The notes below the pieces were generated by a model. It ran no database searches. It had not been told where the DNA came from and saw nothing but the letters and a program-made list of their open reading frames with translations. Below are positions 25,800 through 35,066 of a stretch of DNA of 48,680 nt, piece by piece. A program made the position numbers and the translations under genes. Each line of letters begins with the position of its first letter. Positions within the stretch are counted from its first letter, which is position 1. This stretch comes from Flavobacteriales bacterium (GTDB lineage Bacteria; Bacteroidota; Bacteroidia; Flavobacteriales; Flavobacteriaceae): positions 1 through 48,680 of the forward strand of contig WTJH01000010.1 in the NCBI GenBank assembly GCA_011524915.1. Reading direction: 5' to 3'.

Positions 25800-27104
25800 A
25801 TGTCCATTAAGTCCAATCTCTTCTTTATTCTTGGAATAATAATGCTGCAAGCTTGTCGTGAACAGCTTCCAGAAAATAAGCAAGTCCTTGTTCCCGAGGC
25901 CTATGTTCCGGAGCCTGTCATCCGCTTTGGATTGGATATCAACCAATTCGAACTGAAACAGAAAAAAATTGGGAGAGGAGATACTTTTGGAGATATTTTG
26001 GAAGCCCACGGGATCGATTACCCGGAAGTACACCAGATCGTTCAAAAGGTGAAAGGAGAGGTGAATCTAAGGAGATTACAACGGGGGAAACCCTACACCC
26101 TATTTTATACCCCAAAGGATAGTTTAAATGTACCCGAATATTTTGTGTATCATCCCAATGTGATGCAATACAGCATTATTCACTTGCGGGACAGTATTTA
26201 CGGAAAAACGGTAGTAAAACCCATTGAAGTCCGCGAAAAAGAGGCCTCAGGGATTATTCAGAACTCCCTTTACGAAACCATGTTGGAAAATGACTTGGAC
26301 GATGATTTAAGTTTCTATATGGCGGATATTTATGCATGGACCATTGATTTTTTCCGTTTGCATAAAGGAGACAAATTTAAGGTCATCTATCTTGAAAAAT
26401 ACGTAGACGATACCTTAGCTGTGGGGATTTCAAAAATCAAAGCGGCTTATTTTGAACATCGGGGTAAAGGGCAATATGCTTTTGAGTTTCAAACCGACAG
26501 TTTAAAAGGGATAGTCGATTATTTCGATGATAGTGCCAAAAATTTGAGGCGTGCATTTTTAAGAGCTCCAGTAGCCTTTAGTCGGATTTCGTCTCGTTAC
26601 AATCTCAAAAGAAGAATTGCGTATTACGGCAACAAAATTCGCCCGCACCGAGGGACCGATTTTGCTGCAGCCGTTGGCACCCCGATCATGTCCACTGCCA
26701 ATGGGACGGTGGTCAAATCGAGTTATACGCGCGGGAATGGGAATTATGTCACCGTACGTCACAACAATATTTACAGTACTCAATATTTACATATGAAACG
26801 CCGAAAAGTACGTGTGGGGGATTATGTAAAACAAGGCGATATTATTGGCTGGGTGGGGATGACAGGAAACACTTCTGGACCCCATGTATGTTATCGTTTT
26901 TGGAAATACGGGAAACAGGTAGATCCCTTCAAACAGAAACTTCCCGAAGCTAAACCCATAGCCGCTCCATTACGGAAACGTTTCTTTAATGAGACGGAAG
27001 ATCTTAAACATCAATTGGACTGTATCAGTTATCCAGCCCCCCAAAAAAATCATTTAACAGAAAAAAATAAATCAAAAGAGAGTCATGTCACTACCAACAC
27101 ATAA
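25800..27104 (+). CDS. M23-family peptidoglycan endopeptidase, predicted lipoprotein
   Basis: The 434-residue protein has a lipoprotein signal with lipobox MLQAC (Cys19). A LysM/OapA-like segment lies near 60-110 and the LytM (M23) peptidase domain near 265-385. Zinc-site motifs are RPHRGTDF (His283, Asp287), YLHM (His331) and GPHVCYRF (His362, Cys364). The usual HxH is here HxC, so the third metal ligand may be cysteine. I recall this form in Bacteroidota M23 proteins, so it is probably not a defect. It likely cleaves cell-wall cross-links at the envelope. Its end overlaps pgi by 20 bases. Confidence 0.88.
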   Translation: MSIKSNLFFILGIIMLQACREQLPENKQVLVPEAYVPEPVIRFGLDINQFELKQKKIGRGDTFGDILEAHGIDYPEVHQIVQKVKGEVNLRRLQRGKPYTLFYTPKDSLNVPEYFVYHPNVMQYSIIHLRDSIYGKTVVKPIEVREKEASGIIQNSLYETMLENDLDDDLSFYMADIYAWTIDFFRLHKGDKFKVIYLEKYVDDTLAVGISKIKAAYFEHRGKGQYAFEFQTDSLKGIVDYFDDSAKNLRRAFLRAPVAFSRISSRYNLKRRIAYYGNKIRPHRGTDFAAAVGTPIMSTANGTVVKSSYTRGNGNYVTVRHNNIYSTQYLHMKRRKVRVGDYVKQGDIIGWVGMTGNTSGPHVCYRFWKYGKQVDPFKQKLPEAKPIAAPLRKRFFNETEDLKHQLDCISYPAPQKNHLTEKNKSKESHVTTNT

Positions 27105-28722
27105 GCCCACCGATCTAGCGGCATGGGAAGCCCTTAGCGAGCATTTTAAATCCCAGAAATCATTAGACATTCAAGCTTGTTTCGATCAAGACCCTACACG
27201 CTTGGATACTTTGAGCACTGTTTGGGAAGATTTTTATGTGGATTTCTCCAAAAACCGTTGGACTCCCGAAACCAAACAGCTTTTGATCGATCTAGCCAAG
27301 CAAGCGGGATTAGGGGAGGCAGTTGACGCTTATTTTTCAGGTGAAAAAATTAATCAGACCGAAAATCGAGCGGTCTTACATACAGCTTTGCGTTCTCTGA
27401 ATAATGATGCTGTTTTTGTAGACGGCGAAAACGTAGCTCCTGGAGTATCGGAAACTCTTGCTCAAATGAAGTCTTTTTCAGAAAAGGTTATTTCTGGATC
27501 TTGGAAAGGACATAGCGGGAAGCCCATCACTGATATCGTGAATATCGGTATTGGAGGATCAGATTTAGGTCCTGCTATGGTAGTGGAAGCCCTTGCCTAT
27601 TACCGAAACCACTTAGGTGTACATTTTATGTCAAATGTCGAAGGAGATCATGTCCAAGAAGTATTGAAACCTCTTGACCCGGAGACCACTCTTTTTGTCA
27701 TTGTTTCCAAATCATTTACGACTCAAGAGACTCTGGCCAATGCCCAAACTTCTCGTAAATGGTTTTTGGATCAAGTCGGAGATGAATCGGCAATTGCCAA
27801 TCATTTTGTGGCGGTATCCACAAATTTGGAACAAATTGATGCCTTTGGGATTACTTCAGAAAATGTATTCCCCATGAACGATTGGGTAGGAGGGCGTTTT
27901 TCTTTGTGGAGCGCAGTAGGTCTTTCGATCTGCTTGGCTGTAGGAGGCGACAATTTTAGTGCTTTATTACAAGGTGCAGGTGCTGCCGATCAACATTTTA
28001 AAAGCACCCCTTATGAGGATAATATTCCAGTACTGATGGCACTTTTAAGCCTATGGTATAACAATTTTTGGGGAGCGGAAACACATGCCATTATTCCCTA
28101 TACACAATATTTAAGAAGTCTTCCTGCCTATTTACAGCAGGGAATCATGGAGAGTAATGGAAAAGGAGTAGACCGTTTGGGGAATGCAGTCGATTACACC
28201 ACCGGAAATATCATTTGGGGGGCATCGGGAACCAATGCTCAGCACGCCTTTTTTCAGCTGATGCACCAAGGAACCAAGCTTATCCCGGCAGATTTTATTG
28301 GATTTAAAGAATCGCTATACGGAGAAGACTCCCATCAACAGAAATTGATGGCCAATTTTATAGCTCAAACCCAAGCGTTGATGGTCGGGAAAGACCGCCA
28401 GACGGTTGAGCAAGAACTGAAAGCCCAAGGAAAATCAACAACTGAAATTGAAACATTGGCTCCTTTTAAGGTCTTTGAAGGAAATCGGCCTACGACAACT
28501 TTATTGATCGACAAACTTACCCCAAAAAGTGTGGGTAGTTTGGTAGCTTTTTACGAGCATAAGATTTTTGTTGAGGGAATTTTGTGGAACATTTTTAGTT
28601 ACGATCAATGGGGAGTTGAGTTGGGAAAACAATTGGCTAACAATATTTTAAAAGCCGATCCTGAACAACAAAAAGCCTTGGATCCCTCCACCCAAGCCTT
28701 ATTGCAAAAGACTTCCAAATAG
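27085..28722 (+). CDS. pgi: Glucose-6-phosphate isomerase
   Basis: Pgi interconverts glucose-6-phosphate and fructose-6-phosphate. The 545-residue protein shows the PGI signatures DIVNIGIGGSDLGPAMV, FIVVSKSFTTQETLANA, NVFPMNDWVGGRFSLWSAVGL and the C-terminal block SYDQWGVELGKQLA. Length and motif order are those of the bacterial/eukaryotic-type enzyme. The start overlaps the end of the M23 gene by 20 bases. It is convergent with recJ across a 30-base gap. Confidence 0.96.
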   Translation: MSLPTHKPTDLAAWEALSEHFKSQKSLDIQACFDQDPTRLDTLSTVWEDFYVDFSKNRWTPETKQLLIDLAKQAGLGEAVDAYFSGEKINQTENRAVLHTALRSLNNDAVFVDGENVAPGVSETLAQMKSFSEKVISGSWKGHSGKPITDIVNIGIGGSDLGPAMVVEALAYYRNHLGVHFMSNVEGDHVQEVLKPLDPETTLFVIVSKSFTTQETLANAQTSRKWFLDQVGDESAIANHFVAVSTNLEQIDAFGITSENVFPMNDWVGGRFSLWSAVGLSICLAVGGDNFSALLQGAGAADQHFKSTPYEDNIPVLMALLSLWYNNFWGAETHAIIPYTQYLRSLPAYLQQGIMESNGKGVDRLGNAVDYTTGNIIWGASGTNAQHAFFQLMHQGTKLIPADFIGFKESLYGEDSHQQKLMANFIAQTQALMVGKDRQTVEQELKAQGKSTTEIETLAPFKVFEGNRPTTTLLIDKLTPKSVGSLVAFYEHKIFVEGILWNIFSYDQWGVELGKQLANNILKADPEQQKALDPSTQALLQKTSK

Positions 28723-28752
28723 GATTTAAAGCAGACTAGGGATTCCTTAGTT

Positions 28753-30456
28753 TCAAGAGTTTTGTGCTTGACTGGGTCGTATATCCTTGACTTGGAGTTC
28801 TAGGGTTGTTCGGTCGTTAAACGTATTTTCTTCTAAGCAATAGATCAAATCAAAAGACTGATTCTGGAGTTTTTCCCAGGCAGTTGCTAAGCCAAAACCG
28901 ATGCCTGAAAACCGACGGCCACTGGCATCTGTTGCATCGAGTTTTAGGTGGGTTTTATCTTGCCCCACTAAGCGGGTGAATCCAGCATTGGTACATCCTC
29001 GTGTTAGAAATACAGGGCGCATATTTCCGGGACCGAAAGGTCTCATTTGCTGAATGATTCGGTATACTTTTGGAGTCAGCATATCAAAACTCACGTCTAG
29101 GTCGTATATCAATTGCGGCAGTTGTTGTTCTGGAAGAATTTGGTTCGCTACAATTTTTTCAAAATGGTTTTTAAAATCCTCAAATTTGGATGGATGCAAA
29201 CTGAGTCCGGCTGCATATTTATGTCCTCCAAATTGAAGCAGGTGTTCGGAACAAGCCTCCAAGGCCTGGTATACGTCAAATCCACGTACAGACCGAACCG
29301 AGGCAACAATTGTATCCCCCGAAAGGCAGCACACTACCGTGGGCCGATAATATTTTTCAATTAAACGAGAAGCAACAATACCAATAACTCCTTTATGCCA
29401 GTCTTTGTGGAAAACGACAGTTGTGGTACGCTTTTCTTCTTGATTTTCGATGATTTGATCAAGCGCTTCCTGAGTTATTTGTTGTTCTACAGAACGCCTA
29501 TCTTGATTAAACTGTTCGATCCTTTGAGCGATATGTAAACCTTCTTCTGCCTTTGCGCTCGTTAATAATTCTACAGCTATACGGGCGTGTTCCATCCGTC
29601 CTGCTGCATTGATTCGGGGAGCCACTCCAAAAACGACATCACTTATCCGGTAGGGTTTTTTTCGCTCTCCCATAAGGGCCTGTAGTCCGGGGCGTGCAGC
29701 TTGTTGAAACTGCTGCAATCCAAGTGCCGCTAAGGTTCTATTTTCGCCTGTAAGGGGAACTATATCTGCTGCTGTGGCGGTTACTACGAGATCCAAAAGC
29801 GGAAGAATTTCGGACCATTCGCCTTGTCTTTGTTGATGTATGCCTTGAACCAATTTAAATGCGATTCCGCATCCGCAAAGCTCTTTATAAGGGTAGGGAC
29901 ATTGCTCTTTTTTTGGATTTAAGATCGCATAAGCTTCAGGTAATTCACTTCCGGGTTTATGATGATCTCCAATGATGAAATCAATCCCTTTTTGTTTGGC
30001 ATAGGCGACTTGCTCCAAGGCTTTAATCCCACAGTCGAGGGCTATCATCAATTGAAAGCCTTCTTGTTCTGCATAATCTATTCCTTGAAAAGAAATACCA
30101 TAGCCTTCTTTGTATCGATCGGGGATATAGGTTTTTACTCGATCAGAAAAATTGGAAAGATAGGTATACAGCAAAGCAACAGCCGTGGTTCCGTCTACAT
30201 CATAGTCGCCATAAATCAAAATCTTTTCTCCGGCAGAGAGCGCCTTTTCGATACGTTGAACAGCCTTTTGCATTCCGTCCATCAAAAAAGGATCGTGGAG
30301 TTGATCCGCTTTAGGTCTAAAATAAGTTTTAGCAGAATCGAAGGAGCTTAGTCCCCTTTGAATCAAAAGATGTGCGTTAACAGAAGGGATTTGCAGCTCC
30401 TGCTGAAGAGTCGTTATAGCCTCTTTAGGGGGATGATCTTTAGCAATCCAAATCAT
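28753..30456 (-). CDS. recJ: Single-stranded-DNA-specific exonuclease RecJ
   Basis: RecJ is the 5'-3' single-strand exonuclease of recombination and mismatch repair. The 567-residue protein has the DHH-superfamily motifs LIYGDYDVDGTTA (82-92), ALDCG, IGDHHKPG (DHH at 164-166) and ATAADIVPL. The DHHA1 region contains HKGVIGIVASRL and GGHKYAAGLSL. Its start overlaps the end of rsmI by four bases, so it is the last gene of the minus-strand unit beginning near 32162. Confidence 0.95.
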   Translation of the reverse strand: MIWIAKDHPPKEAITTLQQELQIPSVNAHLLIQRGLSSFDSAKTYFRPKADQLHDPFLMDGMQKAVQRIEKALSAGEKILIYGDYDVDGTTAVALLYTYLSNFSDRVKTYIPDRYKEGYGISFQGIDYAEQEGFQLMIALDCGIKALEQVAYAKQKGIDFIIGDHHKPGSELPEAYAILNPKKEQCPYPYKELCGCGIAFKLVQGIHQQRQGEWSEILPLLDLVVTATAADIVPLTGENRTLAALGLQQFQQAARPGLQALMGERKKPYRISDVVFGVAPRINAAGRMEHARIAVELLTSAKAEEGLHIAQRIEQFNQDRRSVEQQITQEALDQIIENQEEKRTTTVVFHKDWHKGVIGIVASRLIEKYYRPTVVCCLSGDTIVASVRSVRGFDVYQALEACSEHLLQFGGHKYAAGLSLHPSKFEDFKNHFEKIVANQILPEQQLPQLIYDLDVSFDMLTPKVYRIIQQMRPFGPGNMRPVFLTRGCTNAGFTRLVGQDKTHLKLDATDASGRRFSGIGFGLATAWEKLQNQSFDLIYCLEENTFNDRTTLELQVKDIRPSQAQNS

Positions 30457-31133
30457 CCTCCTTTTTTTAGGCCTTCAATAACCATGACAAATTCTCCCTT
30501 AGGGGGGTGATTTGTATAATACAATAAGGCCTCATCGACCGTTCCTCTGAAGGTGGTTTCGAACTTTTTGGTCAGTTCTCTGGATATGGAAACCTTTCTT
30601 TCCCCTCCGAAGAAGGGAAGCATTTGGGTCAAGGTTTTGATGAGTTTATGAGGCGATTCATAAAGGATAAGAGTTCGGCTTTCGGAAGCCAATGCTTCAA
30701 TTTTTGAAAGTCTTCCTTTTTTAGGAGGTAAAAATCCCTCAAATAGAAATCGGTCGGTGGGAAATCCACTTTGGACCAATGCGGGGATACAGGCAGTTGC
30801 TCCCGGGAGACAGACGACCTCAATAGCATGGGCAAGCGCTTCACGAACCAATAGGAATCCCGGATCAGAAATGGCTGGAGTTCCTGCATCCGAAATCAAA
30901 GCCATTTTTTTGCCCTGTTTAATTTGTTCGATTAGAGCCGAGGTTTTATGATGCTCATTGTGCATATGATAGCTCTGGGATGGGGTTCCAATCTGGTAAT
31001 GTTGGAGGAGTTTGGCACTCGTTCGGGTATCTTCTGCCAAAATAAGATCTACTTCATTGAGTATTTGAACCGCCCGATAGGTCATATCTGCCAAATTTCC
31101 AATGGGAGTAGGGACTACATACAACATAGGCAC
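30453..31133 (-). CDS. rsmI: 16S rRNA (cytidine-2'-O)-methyltransferase
   Basis: RsmI methylates the 2'-O of C1402 in 16S rRNA using SAM. The 226-residue product opens with LYVVPTPIGNLADMTYRAVQIL and contains ILAEDTRTSAKLLQHY, LISDAGTPAISDPG and VVCLPGATACIPALV, all family blocks. The start is either GTG at 31133, overlapping the last base of the DoxX stop, or ATG at 31127. The protein is somewhat shorter than E. coli RsmI, lacking the C-terminal extension. It overlaps recJ by four bases. Confidence 0.94.
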   Translation of the reverse strand: MPMLYVVPTPIGNLADMTYRAVQILNEVDLILAEDTRTSAKLLQHYQIGTPSQSYHMHNEHHKTSALIEQIKQGKKMALISDAGTPAISDPGFLLVREALAHAIEVVCLPGATACIPALVQSGFPTDRFLFEGFLPPKKGRLSKIEALASESRTLILYESPHKLIKTLTQMLPFFGGERKVSISRELTKKFETTFRGTVDEALLYYTNHPPKGEFVMVIEGLKKGG

Positions 31134-31483
31134 TAGCGAACACGATCTTTAAGGATGTAAGAAGCGGCTAATACTACAGGCGCCACGATACTTCCGCCTG
31201 GAGTACCATCCACTACGATATGCGCCGTGATGGCCAACATAAAATCAATGGCTAGTCCAGCATAAGCCCACTCGACAATTTTTTTTCCGGGATGCCACAA
31301 AATCACAACAACCGCTGCTATTTTTAATAAGGCTAGAGGAATTACCCAATACTCTGGGAATCCCAGATGGATAAATTCTTGTCGTACATCTGCAGTTTTT
31401 AAAAAATACATCAGACTACTCAAAGTCATCATAAGACTTAAGATTCCTGTCGGAATCCAGTACAAAAGTTTAAGGGTTTTCAT
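31133..31483 (-). CDS. DoxX-family small membrane protein
   Basis: The 116-residue protein has four membrane segments. The pattern LSSLMYFLKTADVRQEFIHLGFPEYWVIPLALLKIAAVVVIL is typical of the DoxX-like family. Function is unknown; relatives are annotated as oxidoreductase-associated or redox-stress membrane proteins. It shares one base with rsmI and follows the upstream unknown gene by ten bases, so it sits inside the minus-strand unit that ends with recJ. Confidence 0.8.
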   Translation of the reverse strand: MKTLKLLYWIPTGILSLMMTLSSLMYFLKTADVRQEFIHLGFPEYWVIPLALLKIAAVVVILWHPGKKIVEWAYAGLAIDFMLAITAHIVVDGTPGGSIVAPVVLAASYILKDRVR

Positions 31484-31493
31484 AAGGGGAGAT

Positions 31494-32162
31494 TTAGGGA
31501 GTAAAGTTCTTTTTTAAATGGTCTATAAACCGATCTACCAGCTCAGGTTTTTCTGCCCAATGCGGATATTCGGGCCGAATATAATCGCTTAGATAGCTTT
31601 CCACGGCCGACCAGTCGTCCAGCGTGCTTATTTGAGATACAACTCGATTAAAATCGGTTGTATTGCCTTGAAAAAGGTGATTGATAAATGCCAATCGGTC
31701 GTTGAGTCCAAAACCAGTTTTTTTCTGGTATTGGTCATTGAGGTTGGGTTTAGGCGAAGTATCCGAAACCGTAGCCGGTGTTTCTGTAGTTGATTCTTGT
31801 GAGGATTCTTTTTTAACGAAAATGGGTTGTCTGGGGACATCCTCCAAAAGTCCTGGAATGCTCGGGGGATCTTCGGGCATTTCCGGGATCATATTTTTAA
31901 TGGTTTCAATCAGGGGAGCTACTTCATGGGGTTCTTCCGATTCTGGAATAGCTGTATTGGAAAGATTTAAAGTTTCCGAAAGTTCTTGGAGGTGTTTTTG
32001 CCAATTCTGACTGTCGTCTTTTTGTTGGGATAAAAACTCATATACCACTGCCCATTTGTGAAGTTCTTGAATTTTTTCAATGACAAGAGAGATCTCCAGA
32101 GCTTCGGAAGTATCTACAATACTTTGGGCGAGTTCAACTAACTTTTGTTGGAGAGCGATCAT
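31494..32162 (-). CDS. Uncharacterised soluble protein with proline/acidic linker
   Basis: I do not recognise a named domain. From the ATG at 32162 the product is 222 residues. It has a helical N-terminal region (1-75), a proline- and acid-rich linker (about 85-145) and a compact C-terminal region beginning GFGLNDRLAFINHLFQGNTTDFNRVVSQI. The two-part layout and its position upstream of doxX and rsmI are, as far as I recall, repeated in other Flavobacteriia, so it is probably a real conserved gene. No signal peptide or membrane segment is seen. The frame can extend to 32186, but the added residues look non-conserved. It is divergent from tdk. Confidence 0.7.
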   Translation of the reverse strand: MIALQQKLVELAQSIVDTSEALEISLVIEKIQELHKWAVVYEFLSQQKDDSQNWQKHLQELSETLNLSNTAIPESEEPHEVAPLIETIKNMIPEMPEDPPSIPGLLEDVPRQPIFVKKESSQESTTETPATVSDTSPKPNLNDQYQKKTGFGLNDRLAFINHLFQGNTTDFNRVVSQISTLDDWSAVESYLSDYIRPEYPHWAEKPELVDRFIDHLKKNFTP

Positions 32163-32196
32163 TGGAGAAGAATTCTGATGTAGCAATTGAATTTAA

Positions 32197-32204
32197 TACC
32201 TTTG
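32197..32204 (+). promoter_or_regulatory. Candidate -7 element TACCTTTG for tdk
   Basis: TACCTTTG is an exact TAnnTTTG match lying 47 bases before the tdk ATG at 32252. It falls inside the longer possible tdk frame that begins with TTG at 32162, which argues against that start. Confidence 0.45.
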
Positions 32205-32251
32205 TTTGCAGGCGTTTTATACAATGCTGTATTAATGTAGAAAATTACAAA

Positions 32252-32875
32252 ATGTTTTTAGAAAATACGACAAACCCGGACGAACAATTCGGATGGATCG
32301 AAGTGATCTGCGGTTCTATGTTTTCTGGAAAAACAGAAGAATTGATTCGCCGACTAAAGCGTGCTCAAATTGCCAAACAAAGGGTTGAAATTTTTAAACC
32401 GTCCATAGATACGCGCTATGACGAGCACCTAGTGACTTCTCATGACGCCAATCAAATACGATCCACCCCGGTTCCTGCTGCAGCGAACATTCCGATTTTA
32501 GCAACGGACTGTGATGTTGTTGGGATCGATGAGGCTCAATTTTTTGATTCCGAAATAATTTCGGTTTGCAACGACCTTGCGAACCGCGGTGTACGCGTCA
32601 TTGTTGCTGGACTTGACATGGATTTTAAAGGGAATCCCTTTGGTCCGATGCCCGGACTAATGGCCACTGCCGAATATGTAACTAAAGTTCATGCCGTTTG
32701 TACTCGTACCGGAAATTTGGCCCAGTACAGTTATCGAAAAATCCAAGATCCAGATTTGGTGGTTTTGGGAGAAAAAGAGGCTTATGAACCTTTGAGTCGC
32801 AAAGCTTTTTTTCAAGCCATGCAGTCATCATCCCCACAAAAACCACAGGATAAAACCCCTGAAGATCAAGATTAA
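32252..32875 (+). CDS. tdk: Thymidine kinase (type II)
   Basis: Tdk phosphorylates thymidine in the salvage pathway. From the ATG at 32252 it has 207 residues, normal for type II enzymes. It shows the P-loop GSMFSGKT (21-28), VVGIDEAQFFD as Walker B, RVIVAGLDMDFKGNPFG, and the late lasso block. The zinc-finger region VHAVCTRTGNLAQYSYRK retains a single cysteine in the first CxxC position. A 30-residue N-terminal extension from TTG 32162 is possible but unlikely. alr follows 14 bases later. Confidence 0.93.
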   Translation: MFLENTTNPDEQFGWIEVICGSMFSGKTEELIRRLKRAQIAKQRVEIFKPSIDTRYDEHLVTSHDANQIRSTPVPAAANIPILATDCDVVGIDEAQFFDSEIISVCNDLANRGVRVIVAGLDMDFKGNPFGPMPGLMATAEYVTKVHAVCTRTGNLAQYSYRKIQDPDLVVLGEKEAYEPLSRKAFFQAMQSSSPQKPQDKTPEDQD

Positions 32876-32889
32876 AACATCCTTATATT

Positions 32890-33975
32890 TTGCCAAAACT
32901 CACCTTATACGCATCTCATTTACTTCATAATTATCAGGTTTTAAAGCAAAAGTTGCATACAAATACACAACTGATTCCTGTAGTGAAAGCCAATGCATAT
33001 GGAAGTTTAGCTCCCCAAGTGGCGCACACTTTAACTGAAGTTGGAGCCGAATATTTGGCGGTAGCATTTGTAGAGGAAGGGATCGCTTTGCGGCAAGCCG
33101 GGATCGACAATCCAATCTTAGTATTTTATCCTCAAAGAGAACAATTGAAAGCCCTGGTTGAAGCTCGCCTTGAACCCGCAATCTATCGTTTTTCTGATTT
33201 AAGACTCTTGTCAGAATTGCTACCTCCAACGGAGCGATACTATCCCATACATTTAAAATTTAATACGGGGCTTAATCGTCTTGGTTTTTCAACTGCAGAA
33301 GTTGAATCTTTGATGGATGAACTCGGAAAAATGCCCTTTCTACTTAAAAGTGTTTATTCCCATCTAGGAGCTACAGAAGACCCCCGACCCCAGCCCTACA
33401 TCGATCGTCAATTGGAGTTGTTTTGTGAGCTAAAGGATCGTATTGAAGCCAAAATTTCTACCCCCGTCACCTACCATATACTCAACACTTCCGGACTTTT
33501 TAATTATCCAGAATTTCAAATGGATGCGGTGCGTTCGGGCATTGGACTTCACGGTTTTGCCAATCAACCCCAATGGGACCTCCAATTGAAACCTGTAGCC
33601 GAACTAAAGACTTCAATCGCTCAAATTATTGATGTTCCGAAAGGGGATCATGTGGGCTATAATTTTGGATGGCAGGCCCAACGCAAGAGCAGAATTGCAA
33701 CCCTCCCCATCGGTCATGCCGATGGCATCGGCAGATATTTTGGAAAGGGGAAAGCTCAAGTCAGCATTGGAGATCAAAAAGCACCAATTGTTGGAAATGT
33801 ATGTATGGATTTGCTGATGATTGATATTACCGATCTCAATGTACACGAAGGAGACGAGGTTTGTTTTTTTGGACCGGATTTTTCAGCTGCTCAATGGGCA
33901 GAAAAAGGACAAACCATTGCCTATGAATTACTAACGGGTATCGGTAGCCGGGTAACAAGAGTTTGGAAACCGTAG
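32890..33975 (+). CDS. alr: Alanine racemase
   Basis: Alr makes D-alanine for peptidoglycan. The 361-residue protein has the PLP-lysine motif VVKANAYGSL (Lys33) and SHLGATEDP. A VGYNFGW segment sits where the catalytic tyrosine loop lies, and the C-terminal block is GNVCMDLLMIDITD and ELLTGIGSRVTRVW. The start appears to be TTG at 32890; no ATG lies near the fold start. It follows tdk closely and is probably co-transcribed with it. Confidence 0.93.
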   Translation: MPKLTLYASHLLHNYQVLKQKLHTNTQLIPVVKANAYGSLAPQVAHTLTEVGAEYLAVAFVEEGIALRQAGIDNPILVFYPQREQLKALVEARLEPAIYRFSDLRLLSELLPPTERYYPIHLKFNTGLNRLGFSTAEVESLMDELGKMPFLLKSVYSHLGATEDPRPQPYIDRQLELFCELKDRIEAKISTPVTYHILNTSGLFNYPEFQMDAVRSGIGLHGFANQPQWDLQLKPVAELKTSIAQIIDVPKGDHVGYNFGWQAQRKSRIATLPIGHADGIGRYFGKGKAQVSIGDQKAPIVGNVCMDLLMIDITDLNVHEGDEVCFFGPDFSAAQWAEKGQTIAYELLTGIGSRVTRVWKP

Positions 33976-34047
33976 TGTTTCAAATATAACATTTTGTTTT
34001 TTTTATTGAATTATTGCAATTCTGAGGGTTTGAAATTTTTTTCAACT

Positions 34048-34055
34048 TAGTTTTG
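34048..34055 (+). promoter_or_regulatory. Candidate -7 element TAGTTTTG for asd
   Basis: TAGTTTTG matches TAnnTTTG and lies 21 bases before the asd ATG. A TTTG at 34029-34032 is 15 bases upstream, a little closer than the usual -33 spacing. The AT-rich 100-base gap after alr shows no gene. Confidence 0.5.
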
Positions 34056-34076
34056 CAGCAGATTTAAAACTCGTAT

Positions 34077-35066
34077 ATGAAAGTAGCCGTAGTCGGAGCC
34101 ACCGGAATGGTGGGCCAAGTAATGCTTCAAGTATTAGAAGAACGTAATTTTCCAATTTCCACCCTAATTCCAGTAGCTTCTGCCCGTTCGGTAGGAAAAA
34201 AAGTTTCTTATGGCGGAAAAGAATGGTCTGTAGTTGGTTTAGAAACAGCTGTAGAGATGCAAGCCGATATTGCTTTGTTTTCTGCTGGAGGTTCCACATC
34301 TAAAGAGTGGGCACCCAAGTTTGCAGCGGTTGGTACTACGGTGATTGATAATTCTTCGGCTTGGCGGATGGAACCTAATATTCCGTTGATCGTTCCAGAA
34401 ATAAATGCGGATAGTCTCCAAAAAACAGATAAAATAATAGCCAATCCGAATTGCTCTACCATCCAAATGGTAGTGGCTTTGGCACCCTTACACCAAGCAT
34501 ATCAAATCAAACGATTGGTGATTTCTACCTATCAGTCCATTACGGGGACTGGAGTGGCAGCTGTGCAACAACTCGAAAATGAATATGCCGACGAAAAAGG
34601 GCCGATGGCATATCCTTATCCGATCCACAGAAATGCTTTGCCGCATTGCGACGTTTTTTTAGAAAACGACTACACCAAAGAAGAAATGAAGTTGGTTCAC
34701 GAAAGTCGCAAGATTTTAGAATCACCAGAATTAGCAGTTACGGCAACAGCCATCCGTATTCCTGTGGTTGGGGGGCATAGCGAATCGGTGAATATTGCCT
34801 TTGAAAATGCTTTTGAAGTTGAGGATGTCCGACGTCTGTTACACGAGGCACCCGGAGTCACCGTTCAGGACGATCCAGCTACACAAACCTATCCCATGCC
34901 TATTTACGCTCATGGGAAAGATGATGTATTTGTTGGACGGATCCGTCGGGACGAGTCTCAAGCCAATACCTTAAACGTATGGATCGTTGCGGATAACCTA
35001 AGAAAAGGTGCTGCTACCAATGCCATTCAGATTGCTGAATACCTGGTAGCAAACGCCTTAGTTTAG
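34077..35066 (+). CDS. asd: Aspartate-semialdehyde dehydrogenase
   Basis: Asd reduces aspartyl phosphate to the semialdehyde for lysine/DAP, threonine and methionine synthesis. The 329-residue protein has [16 protein letters not shown] (3-18), the catalytic cysteine in [10 protein letters not shown] (Cys126), [10 protein letters not shown] and the catalytic histidine in VVGGHSES (His234). All key residues are in place. It is convergent with accC, overlapping by four bases. It supplies DAP-branch precursors while upstream alr supplies D-alanine for the same cell wall. Confidence 0.96.
   Translation: MKVAVVGATGMVGQVMLQVLEERNFPISTLIPVASARSVGKKVSYGGKEWSVVGLETAVEMQADIALFSAGGSTSKEWAPKFAAVGTTVIDNSSAWRMEPNIPLIVPEINADSLQKTDKIIANPNCSTIQMVVALAPLHQAYQIKRLVISTYQSITGTGVAAVQQLENEYADEKGPMAYPYPIHRNALPHCDVFLENDYTKEEMKLVHESRKILESPELAVTATAIRIPVVGGHSESVNIAFENAFEVEDVRRLLHEAPGVTVQDDPATQTYPMPIYAHGKDDVFVGRIRRDESQANTLNVWIVADNLRKGAATNAIQIAEYLVANALV

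Noticed and set aside
28723-28752. Convergent terminator between pgi and recJ
   Set aside because: Only an imperfect short ACTAGG/CCTTAGT pairing with a bulge and no T run.
32162-32251. 30-residue N-terminal extension of thymidine kinase
   Set aside because: Contains the TACCTTTG promoter-like motif and precedes the normal start of the fold; ATG 32252 gives normal length.
33976-34047. Terminator after alr in the T-rich spacer
   Set aside because: T runs are present, but no stable GC-containing stem precedes them.
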